Shown here: one piece after another, positions 1-9,840 of the stretch
Position numbering within the stretch: position 1 is the stretch's first letter
How the letters are laid out: every line of letters begins with the position of its first letter
The notes under the pieces: model-generated
What the model saw: the letters and a program-made list of their open reading frames with translations, nothing else
Databases searched by the model: none
Told to the model about the DNA's origin: nothing
Made by a program: the position numbers and the translations under genes
NCBI GenBank assembly: GCA_902728285.1
Contig: CACVBU010000798.1
Location: 13,213-77,212, forward strand
From: Clytia hemisphaerica
Taxonomy: Eukaryota > Cnidaria > Hydrozoa > Leptothecata > Clytiidae
Reading direction: 5' to 3'
DNA: 64,000 nt

Positions 1-3000
1 TGGAAGAATGTTTCAGTTAAATTACATTCATTGAAGTCACTCTGACCTGGATGACATGCCAGTGCATACCGGTTGCGCCTAACAGAATTGCATTTTTAGT
101 TTAATTTTTCCAAATCTTTGTTTGCTTGTTTTTATTGATAAGAAATACTTCTTGGAAGAATTTTTCAGTTAAATTACATTCATTGAAGTCACTCTGACCT
201 GCCTTTATGGAAAAGAAATACTTCTTGGAAGAATGTTTCAGTTAAATTACATTCATCGAAGGCACTCTGACCTGGATTGCATGCCAGTGTCCATATCGGT
301 TGCGTTTAACCGATATGGCCATTTTACTTTAGTTTTTCCAAATCTTTGTTTGCTTGTTTTTATTGAAAAGAAATACTTTTTGGAAGAATGTTTCAGTTAA
401 ATTACATTCATTGAAGTCATCCTGAGTTGAATAACATTCCAGTGTCCATTTCAGTTGCGTCTAACCGATATGGCCATTTTAGTTTAATGTTTCCAAACCT
501 TTGTTTGCTTGTTTTTATTGAAAAGAAATACTTTTTGGAAGAATGTTTCAGTTAAATTACATTCATTGAAGTCATTCTGAGTTGAATAACATGTCAGTGT
601 CCATATCGGTTGCGTCTAACCGATATGGCCATTTTACTTTAGTTTTTCCAAATCTTTGTTTGCTTGTTTTTATTGAAAAGAAAGACTTCTAAGAAGAATG
701 CTTCAGTTAAATGACATTCATTGAAGTCATTCTGAGTTGAATAGCATGCTAGTGTCCATATCGGTTGCGTCCAAGCAATATGGCCATTTTAGTTTAGTTT
801 TTCCAAATCTTTGCATGCTTGTTTTTATTGAAAAGAAATACTTCTTGGAAGAATGTTTCAGTTAAATCACATTCATCGAAGGCACTCAGACCTGGATAGC
901 ATGCCAATGTCCATATCGGTTGCGTCTAACCGATATGGCCATTTTAGTTTAGTTTTTCCAAATCTTTGTTTGCTTGTTTTTATTGAAAAGAAATACTTCT
1001 TGGAAGAATGTTTCAGTTAAATTACATTCATTGAAGTCATTCTGAGTTGAATAACATGCCAGTGTCCATATCGGTTGCGTCTAACCGATATGGCCATTTT
1101 AGTTTAATGTTTCCAAATCTTTGTTTGCTTGTTTTTATTGATAAGAAATACTTCTTGGAAGAATGTTTCAGTTAAATTACATTCATTGAAGTCATTCTGA
1201 GTTGAATAACATGCCAGTGTCCATATCGGTTGCGTCTAACCGATATGGCCATTTTAGTTTAGTTTTTCCAAATCTTTGTTTGCTTGTTTTTATTGAAAAG
1301 AAATACTTCTTGGAAGAATGTTTCAGTTAAATCACATTCATCGAAGGCACTCAGACCTGGATAGCATGCCAGTGTCCATATCGGTTGCGTCCAAGCAATA
1401 TGGCCATTTTAGTTTAGTTTTTCCAAATCTTTGCATGCTTGTTTTTATTGAAAAGAAATACTTCTTGGAAGAATGTTTCAGTTAAATCACATTCATTGAA
1501 GGCACTCAGCCCTGGATAGCATGCCAATGTCCATATCGGTTGCGTCTAACCGATATGGTCAATTTAGTTTAGTTTTTCCAAATCTTTGTTTGCTTGTTTT
1601 TATTGAAAAGAAATACTTCTTGGAAGAATGTTTCAGTTAAATTACATTCATTGAAGTCATTCTGAGTTGAATAACATGCCAGTGTCCATATCGGTTGCGT
1701 CTAACCGATATGGCCATTTTAGTTTAATGTTTCCAAATCTTTGTTTGCTTGTTTTTATTGATAAGAAATACTTCTTGGAAGAATGTTTCAGTTAAATTAC
1801 ATTCATTGAAGTCACTTTGACCTGGATGACATGCCAGTGTCCTTATCGGTTGCGCCTAACCGATATGGCCATTTTAGTTTAATGTTTCCAAATCTTTGTT
1901 TGCTTGTTTTTATAGATGAAAAATACTTCTTGGAAGAATGTTTCAGTTAAATAACATTTATTGACGTCATTCTGAGCTGAATAACATACCAGTGTCCATA
2001 TCGGTTGCATCTAACCGATATTGCCATTTTACTTTAGTTTTTCCAAATCTTTGTTTGCTTGTTTTTATTGAAAATAAATACTTCTTGGAAGAATCTTTCT
2101 GTTAAATTACATTCATTGAAGTCACTCTGAACTGGATGACATGCCAGTGTCCTTACCGGTTGTGCCTAACCGATATGGCGATTTTAGTTTACTGTTTCCA
2201 AATCTTTGCATGCTTGTTTTTATAGATGAGAAATACTTCTTGGAAGAACGTTTCAGTTAAATTACATTTATTGAAGTCACTCTGACCTGGATGACATGCC
2301 AGTGTCCTTACCGGTTGCGCCTAACAGATATTGCCATTTTAGTTTAATTTTTCCAAATCTTTGTTTGCTTGTTTTTATTGATAAGAAATACTTCTTGGAA
2401 GAATGTTTCAGTTAAATAACATTCATTGAAGTCACTCTGACCTGCCTTTATGGAAAAGAAATACTTCTTGGAAGAATGTTTCAGTTAAATTACTTTCATC
2501 GAAGGCACTCTGACCTGGATAGCATGCCCGTGTCCATATCGGTTGCGTCTAACCGATATGGCCATTTTAGTTTAGTTTTTCCAAATCTTTGTTTGCTTGT
2601 TTTTATTGAAAAGAAATACTTCTTGGAAGAATGTTTCAGTTAAATTACATTCATTGAAGTCACTCTGACCTGGATGACATGCCAGTGTCCATATCGGTTG
2701 CGCCTAACAGATATTGCCATTTTAGTTTAATTTTTCCAAATCTTTGTTTGCTTGTTTTTATTGATAAGAAATACTTCTTGGAAGAATTTTTCAGTTAAAT
2801 TACATTCATTGAAGTCACTCTGACCTGCCTTTATGGAAAAGAAATACTTCTTGGAAGAATGTTTCAGTTAAATTACATTCATCGAAGGCACTCTGACCTG
2901 GATTGCATGCCAGTGTCCATATCGGTTGCGTTTAACCGACATGGCCATTTTACTTTAGTTTTTCCAAATCTTTGTTTGCTTGTTTTTATTGAAAAGAAAT

Positions 3001-5157
3001 ACTTCTTGGAAGAATGTTTCAGTTAAATTACATTCATTGAAGTCATTCTGAGTTGAATAACATTCCAGTGTCCATTTCAGTTGCGTCTAACCGATATGGC
3101 CATTTTAGTTTAATGTTTCCAAACCTTTGTTTGCTTGTTTTTATTGAAAAGAAATACTTTTTGGAAGAATGTTTCAGTTAAATTACATTCATTGAAGTCA
3201 TTCTGAGTTGAATAACATGTCAGTGTCCACATCGGTTGCGTCTAACCGATATGGCCATTTTACTTTAGTTTTTCCAAATCTTTGTTTGCTTGTTTTTATT
3301 GAAAAGAAAGACTTCTAAGAAGAATGCTTCAGTTAAATGACATTCATTGAAGTCATTCTGAGTTGAATAGCATGCTAGTGTCCATATCGGTTGCGTCCAA
3401 GCAATATGGCCATTTTAGTTTAGTTTTTCCAAATCTTTGCATGCTTGTTTTTATTGAAAAGAAATACTTCTTGGAAGAATGTTTCAGTTAAATCACATTC
3501 ATTGAAGGCACTCAGCCCTGGATAGCATGCCAATGTCCATATCGGTTGCGTCTAACCGATATGGCCATTTTAGTTTAGTTTTTCCAAATCTTTGTTTGCT
3601 TGTTTTTATTGAAAAGAAATACTTCTTGGAAGAATGTTTCAGTTAAATTACATTCATTGAAGTCATTCTGAGTTGAATAACATGCCAGTGTCCATATCGG
3701 TTGCGTCTAACCGATATGGCAATTTTAGTTTAATGTTTCGAAATCTTTGTTTGCTTGTTTTTATTGATAAGAAATACTTCCTGGAAGAATGTTTCAGTTA
3801 AATTACATTCATTGAAGTCACTTTGACCTGGATGACATGCCAGTGTCCTTACCGGTTGCGCCTAACCGATATGGCCATTTTAGTTTAATGTTTCCAAATC
3901 TTTGTTTGCTTGTTTTTATAGATGAAAAATACTTCTTGGAAGAATGTTTCAGTTAAATAACATTTATTGACGTCATTCTGAGCTGAATAACATACCAGTG
4001 TCCATATCGGTTGCATCTAACCGATATTGCCATTTTACTTTAGTTTTTCCAAATCTTTGTTTGCTTGTTTTTATTGAAAAGAAATACTTCTTGGAAGAAT
4101 GTTTCAGTTAAATTACATTCATTGAAGTCACTCTGAACTGGATGACATGCCAGTGTCCTTACCGGTTGTGCCTAACCGATATGGCGATTTTAGTTTACTG
4201 TTTCCAAATCTTTGTTTGCTTGTTTTTATTGAAAAGAAATACTTCTTGGAAGAATGTTTCAGTTAAATTACATTTATTGAAGTCATTCTGAGTTGAATAA
4301 CATGCCAGTGTCCATATCGGTTGCGTCTAACCGATATGGCCATTTTAGTTTAGTTTTTCCAAATCTTTGTTTGCTTGTTTTTATTGAAAAGAAATACTTC
4401 TTGGAAGAATGTTTCAGTTAAATCACATTCATCGAAGGCACTCAGACCTGGATAGCATGCCAGTGTCCTTACCGGTTGCGCCTAACCGATATGGCCATTT
4501 TAGTTTAATGTTTCCAAATCTTTGTTTGCTTGTTTTTATTGAAAAGAAATACTTCTTGGAAGAATGTTTCAGTTAAATTACATTCATTGAAGTCATTCTG
4601 AGTTGAATAACATGTCAGTGTCCATATCGGTTGCGTCTAACCGATATGGTCATTTTACTTTAGTTTTTCCAAATCTTTGTTTGCTTGTTTTTATTGAAAA
4701 GAAATACTTCTTGGAAGAATGTTTCAGTTAAATTACATTCATTGAAGTCATTCTGAGTTGAATAGCATGCTAGTGTCCATATCGGTTGCGTCCAAGCAAT
4801 ATGGCCATTTTAGTTTAGTTTTTCCAAATCTTTGCTTGCTTGTTTTTATTGAAAAGAAATACTTCTTGGAAGAATGTTTCAGTTAAATTACATTCATTGA
4901 AGTCACTCTGACCTGGATGACATGCCAGTGTCCATATCGGTTGCGCCTAACCGATATGGCCATTTTAGTTTAATGTTTCCAAATCTTTGTTTGCTTGTTT
5001 TTATTGATAAGAAATACTTCTTGGAAGAATGTTTCAGTTAAATTACATTCATTGAAGTCACTCTGACCTGGATAGCATGCCAGTGTCCATATCGGTTGCG
5101 TCTAACCGATATGGCCATTTTACTTTAGTTTTTCAAAATCTTTGTTTGCTTGTTTTT
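1..5157. repeat. 155-bp satellite array with higher-order structure
   Basis: Tandem units of about 155 bases, each starting near tggaagaatgtttcag (for example 226, 381, 536, 691), run from the window edge to about 5157, roughly 32 full units. Three units are cut to about 73 bases (for example at 153-225) and carry a distinctive cctgcctttatgg junction. Marker variants recur at a fixed offset: the unit at 153 recurs at 2779 and the variant at 691 at 3317, both exactly 2626 bases apart. Another marker recurs at an offset of 2006 (1911 and 3917), which is 620 bases or four units less. This is a higher-order repeat whose second copy lacks four units. Most units contain the inverted repeat ccatatcggtt / aaccgatatgg with a short loop. 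No coding potential is seen. The array continues off the left edge. Confidence 0.95.
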
Positions 5158-5179
5158 GTCATTTTGTTTTCATAATTTT

Positions 5180-5692
5180 GTCATTTTGCTTGGTTAGGCA
5201 TTTAAACCCACCCCACAGCCTTTAGAACAAGTATCAACCCCTAATTTTGGCTTTCAATTTCCGCGTTTACCCTGCCAAGCCAAACGCGGTGAGTCATTTT
5301 GCTTGGTTAGGCCTTTAAACCCACCCCACAGCCTTTAGAACAAGTATCAACCCCTAATTTTGGCTTTCAATTTCCGCGTTTACCCTGCCAAGCCAAATGC
5401 GGTGAGTCATTTTGCTTGGTTAGGCCTTTAAACCCACCCCACAGCCTTTAGAACAAGTATCAACCCCTAATTTTGGCTTTCAATTTCCGCGTTTACCCTG
5501 CCAAGCCAAACGCAGTGAGTCATTTTGCTTGGTTAGGCCTTTAAACCCACCCCACAGCCTTTAGAACAAGTATCAACCCCTAATTTTGGCTTTCAATTTC
5601 CGCGTTTACCCTGCCAAGCCAAACGCGGTGAGTCATTTTGCTTGGTTAGGCCTTTAAACCCACCCCACAGCCTTTAGAACAAGTATCAACCC
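5180..5692. repeat. 113-bp tandem repeat
   Basis: Units starting gtcattttgcttgg occur at 5180, 5293, 5406, 5519 and 5632, an exact period of 113. The fifth copy stops about half way, near 5692. Copies differ at very few bases, so the array is young or well homogenised. Each full unit contains the inverted repeat ccgcgttt / aaacgcgg around a 13-base loop. The array abuts the 155-bp satellite, with a short T-rich join at about 5157-5179. Confidence 0.95.
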
Positions 5693-6015
5693 CAACATAA
5701 ATATCATAGGGTGAAGATGATTAAACACTGATGCTAGACATATTTTCCCCTTGGATAAAGATCCAATTATACTAGTGCCCAAATTTACCATTGAATACTA
5801 AATCTAGCAATGAAAAAATAAAGGTATTATATACACCGTTGCTATTTGTTCCGTTTGTAATGTTTTTAGAGTACTAAGGCAACAGTTATAGAAGCAATGA
5901 TGCTATTGATTTTGATGAAGGAACCATCATCTTCTGCTGTATGTATGAACAAGTTAAGCTACATATTGAACAGAACTGATGTAACTGTATATTTTCCCGC
6001 GTAATTACATTCGAA
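5693..6015. other. unassigned AT-rich spacer
   Basis: Unique-looking sequence between the 113-bp satellite and the composite insertion at 6016. No convincing reading frame, repeat or RNA was seen. Confidence 0.5.
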
Positions 6016-6030
6016 TATTTACTTCTTTTA

Positions 6031-6718
6031 AGGGCTCTGACCATAGTGAATTTTTCATATTTACCGTGTTTAAAATGTGTTTTCTGAATGATGAAACCAA
6101 CAAAACTATGGCATGTTATACATTTTCTGTTACAAACTATTTCTGAATCTGAAAATTCAAAAGTTGCATTGAAAAAATTTGACGTAGAAGAAAATGAAGA
6201 CTTTTGCGAGGAAGAGTATTTCAGCTTTGAAGAGCTTAGTTTCGGCGAAGAAAAAACATTTTGAAAAATTTTTCGCAGTAGATGGTGTATCTTTTACCGA
6301 CAATAAAAATTTTTGCGGAAGATTTTTGTAAATGCTTCTTGTCTCAAAATCTTCAAAATAGTGCTTTTTCATCAATTTTTCATCTGGATTTTGCTTAAAA
6401 AAACAGTCATAACTTTTGACACATCGTTTTAGAAAAATTTTCCGCAAAATTTAAAATAGTTCAATTCTTTGCAGACAGTGTAAAGAAATTTTGAAACAAA
6501 AAAGTTAATTACCCATTAAAACTAAGCACTTTTTGTAAAAGAGGGTGATGCAACATATTATTAACATCTTTTTAAAGTTCATAACGTCATTTTTACAATT
6601 AAATTCTTAATTACTCTTAAGGGATTCGATTAAAAATCAATTTATAAAGGCAATTCTTTGTTGAAAGTGTTAAGTGTTCAAATACCAAAATCAATTTTTG
6701 GACTATGGTCAGAGCCCT
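6031..6718. mobile_element. TA-flanked inverted-repeat element (MITE)
   Basis: Terminal inverted repeats agggctctgaccatag (left) and ctatggtcagagccct (right) bound about 688 bases. TA lies directly outside each end (6029-6030 and 6719-6720), the target duplication expected of Tc1/mariner-type transposition. The interior has only a short minus-strand frame with no recognisable domain, so this is a non-autonomous element. It sits at the 5' edge of the RTE-like fragment that follows. Confidence 0.75.
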
Positions 6719-6719
6719 T

Positions 6720-7995
6720 AATTATCATCATCATTTGATACCATGCTACTTAATAGGCTTCGACCACACATTGATCCATTATTGCGAAAAAACTAAAATG
6801 GCTTCCGACAAAACAGATCAACTAACGGCCAGATCCTGACCATTCGTAGATTAATCGAAGGAGCAAAAGAAAAGAATCTCCCACTTGTCCTTCTATTTAT
6901 CGATTTTTCTAAAGCATTCGATTCCATAAATAGAACCAAAAACAGATCTTACTCTCGTATGGCACACTTGAAGAAACAGTTTCAGCAATAATGATGCTCT
7001 ATGAGAATACAAAATCCATGGTCAGATCTCCAGACGGTGACACTGATTTGTTTAATATAACCAAAGGAGTATTGCAAGGTGACACGCTCGCACCATACCT
7101 CTTTGTAATTTGCCTTGATTATATAATGAGGAAAGCAACCGAAGATAATACGAATCTTGGCTTTACTTTAAAACAACAGACAAGCCGTAGACATCCCCCC
7201 GATATGATTACTGAATTACTGATGCTGATTATGCCGATGATCTTTGCATCACCTATGACCTTCTCAATGATGCAACTGTCCTCCTACATCGTATTGAAGA
7301 AGCGTCCATCAAAATAGGTCTCTGTGTCAATGCAAATAAGACAGAGTTCATGGTTTTTCAACCAAGCGCATTCAGGTTCAATTAAATCTCGAACAAACCA
7401 AAACATCCAAGCTGTTCAAAAATTTACCTACCTTGGCAGTAACATTTCCTCTACAAAACGAGATATGGAAATCAGACTAGCAAAAGCCTGGTCAGCCCTC
7501 AACAAACTGGACAAAATATTGAAATCTAACCTATCAGAAAAATTAAAAAGGAATTTCTTCAGAGCTACAGTCGAGTCAGTTCTTCTATATGGAGCTACCT
7601 CGTGGAGCCTAACTAAAACCCTCGAGAAAATGCTGGATGGCGCGTACACAAGAATGCTTCGGGCAGTTTTGAGTATTCCGTGGAGAGAACATCCAACAAA
7701 GAGATCACTCTACGGAGATCGTCCACCAATAAGCCAAACATTGAAGGACAGACGTCTCAGGTTTGCTGGACATTGTTTAAGGAGCAAAGATGAGCTGACT
7801 AGCGATCTTGTCATTTGGCAACCAAATCACGGTGTCAAAACACGCGGTAGACCAGCAAAGACGTATCTTGACCAACTCTGTGACTAGGCTGACTAGGCTG
7901 CTTGAAAGAAGACCTCCCGGTGCTCATGAGAGATCGAACACGGTGGAAAGATCAAGTCATCAGATGCCAAGCTCGCTCGACCCGGTAAGGTAAGG
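6720..7995 (+). pseudogene. 5'-truncated RTE-like LINE reverse transcriptase
   Basis: Conceptual translation in shifting frames gives non-LTR reverse transcriptase motifs in order: LVLLFIDFSKAFDSI near 6890, GVLQGDTLAPYLF near 7066-7104, DYADDLCIT near 7216-7242, and a C-terminal RRLRFAGHCLR segment with a GRPAKTYLDQL tail near 7750-7887. The YADD motif is in a different frame from the segment before it and stops interrupt the rest, so the copy is dead. The 3' end is a short (GTAAG)n-like run, typical of the RTE clade. The sequence tatttacttctttt lies at 6016-6029 and again at 7996-8009; this 14-base direct repeat looks like a target-site duplication enclosing both the LINE and the MITE at its 5' end. 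Confidence 0.8.
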
Positions 7996-8009
7996 TATTT
8001 ACTTCTTTT

Positions 8010-8338
8010 GGTACTGTGAAACGTTTTATTTTGATTCAAAGATGGTAGACCAAGCTGCGTGATTTCATTCTTAGAAACTGAAAGAAAGCTGAACAAATGT
8101 TTTGAAACTTACTGTTTCATTTTTTCTTGTTTCTCTTCCCTGGATACCGCCAAGTTGTATTGTAGTTTCATTCCGGCTATCAAAATTAACCAGCACCATT
8201 GATTCCACTATCAGAATCACTAACACTTGACATTGTATTCTACTAAATAGGGATAAGTTGAATTAGTACTCTTAAAATTTGATTATTTTGTATTATGTTA
8301 AGTTGATTCACGACTTAGCTGTAGTTGACTCTCTGTTT
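8010..8338. other. unassigned spacer
   Basis: AT-rich sequence after the RTE-like insertion. No gene or repeat structure could be supported. Confidence 0.4.
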
Positions 8339-8339
8339 G

Positions 8340-8650
8340 TAATTTATATCCCTGTTTCATAGCCTCGGCGGAGCTTTTCCCAAGCATGGTTGCAAAGAAA
8401 ATTTCTATTGAAATCACAATGAGGATATAGAAATTTCATTGTTCCCAGCTCAAAAATTCAGTGGGGATGGTTTTGGAGTGCAATTTTTTCCATTAAATTT
8501 TTCCATGATGAAATCAAAAGTCAATCTCCCAGGAGCTGAAATTGTAGGGTTTTTTTCCTCTTGTTTTTTTTTCAACGGTGACAAACTTTTTGCACGATTT
8601 TACAGTGGGCTGGGGTCTAACCATGACACGGGTTCTAAGCTGACCTAAAA
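8340..8650. repeat. dispersed repeat, CAGTGGGG family
   Basis: This stretch shares the phrase order of 10084-10378: tttctattgaaatc, then attcartggggat, then a GGGGCTGAAATTTT-like phrase and a final gtggg(g)ctggggt phrase. Related sequence is also seen around 11100-11305, 15990-16250, 30060-30290, 32473-32752 and 52545-52750. It is a moderately diverged interspersed family, non-coding in the copies seen. Confidence 0.55.
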
Positions 8651-8768
8651 ACAAAGTATTTCAAATGGCACTAACAAGCCACGGCTCGAGTACATGTTTA
8701 TCAAATGAATTAATATTACTTCGAAACAGCCTTATTACAAATAGTGAAACGACGAACCCTTGCTCAGG

Positions 8769-9357
8769 GAGATTCTACATGAGTTTGATTTGTTTCGCAT
8801 CAATATCACTCATTCCATAATAAGCAGATATTCAATGGGTAAAAGTTGGTTATTGAGATTTATTAACCCGAGGTGATGTAATATTCAACGAGGCGAAGCC
8901 GAGTTGAATATACATCACCGAGGGTTAATAAATCCAATAACCAACGAAAACCTATTGAATATATGTTTTATTATATACCCAGAGGCAAAAATAAAACATT
9001 AATTATGTCAATAGCTAAACGTTTCACTTTTAAAACACTCTCATAATCGAACGTTCGAATGTTTTTCTTTCTTAATGATTTTCTTAATTACTTTAAGTCA
9101 TAAAATTTGTTTATGAAATTGACAATAGATTTATTTTAATGAATCTTTGACAACAACAAGAGCAACAAAAAAACTCAAACTTTGAAAGCAAAATTTGAAG
9201 AAAAAAAATTCTACCGTGGTATAATAGCCATGGTATATCAGGAATTATTCAATGGCTGTTTTTGCCTACAGGTATATAATAATGTTAGTTATTGTCAATA
9301 ATTCTTTGTTTGGATTTATCTAAAGTTGTGATGGTTTTGGTAGGTTGGCTTTGCAGA
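8769..9357 (-). pseudogene. decayed copy of astacin exon 7
   Basis: On the minus strand, 9357-9284 reads KTITTLDKSKQRIIDNN and about 8822-8772 reads YGMSDIDAKQIKLM followed by a stop. Together they match the functional exon 7 at 12879-13018 (KTITTLDRSKQRIIDNN ... YGMSDIDAKQINLMYKC). The two halves are separated by about 460 bases of inserted sequence placed within the NNYHYG coding stretch, and the downstream half has a stop where the gene has YKC. No other astacin exons are visible near it. It is a relic of a partial duplication or a lost tandem paralog, with no remaining coding capacity. Confidence 0.8.
8828..8962. mobile_element. fold-back element inside the astacin pseudo-exon
   Basis: A nearly perfect hairpin of about 135 bases. 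The left arm runs atattcaat ... ttggttattg ... attaacccgaggtgatgta and the right arm is its complement, closing on gaggcgaagccgag. It is the left part of the insertion (about 8823-9280) that splits the pseudo-exon. Flanking ataat copies suggest a short target duplication of up to 5 bases. Confidence 0.7.
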
Positions 9358-9666
9358 CTGCTCTGAAACATCCGATTTCTTTGAAAATAGTCAAAAATAC
9401 TCACAAAATGGTGAAAATAAAAATATTGTAACAACATTTTTAAGCTTTAACTAAAAAAGTTAAAAACTTCCGAAGGCTTAAAAGATTTTAGGTGTTCAAG
9501 GAAAAAAATGTTAAAATAGAATTTCGCAATGTGGATCCAAAGAAAAACCAACCAAAAACGGCACTATCTTTTCTTTTTTAGGGATAGTAAATGAGGTAAT
9601 AAATAGAAAGTTAATAACTGAAAATTGTATTCATATGATTATATTATTCCCATAAACTTAAACCAA

Positions 9667-9798
9667 TTCACGATATGCATCATTGCTATGTTTTCACACC
9701 ACAAATTAGACCGAACAGCTGATTGGTTGTAAATGACGTAAAATCAGTCAATACGTCACTTGCAAACAATCAGCCACCGCAATGGTGCATATCATGAA
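9667..9798. repeat. short inverted-repeat element
   Basis: ttcacgatatgcatcattg at 9667 is matched by caatggtgcatatcatgaa at 9780-9798, an inverted repeat of 19 bases with few mismatches, with further complementarity inside around agctgattggttg / caaacaatcagcc. It lies just 3' of the astacin stop codon and may fall in the 3' UTR. Single-arm relatives of the atggtgcatatcgtgaa end occur near 28333 and 51044. Confidence 0.55.
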
Positions 9799-9840
9799 TA
9801 AATATTTATTTTATAATTAATATTTACAAGACTCGAATCT

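Noticed and set aside
1-5157. CRISPR-like regular repeats
   Set aside because: Units are contiguous with no unique spacers, diverge among themselves and lie in a eukaryotic genome; this is satellite DNA.
6157-6447. Minus-strand frame of 96 codons
   Set aside because: Lies inside a TA-flanked inverted-repeat element, has no domain and is Phe/Lys-rich as expected of AT-rich DNA.
7428-7649. Minus-strand frame
   Set aside because: Antisense shadow of the RTE-like reverse transcriptase.
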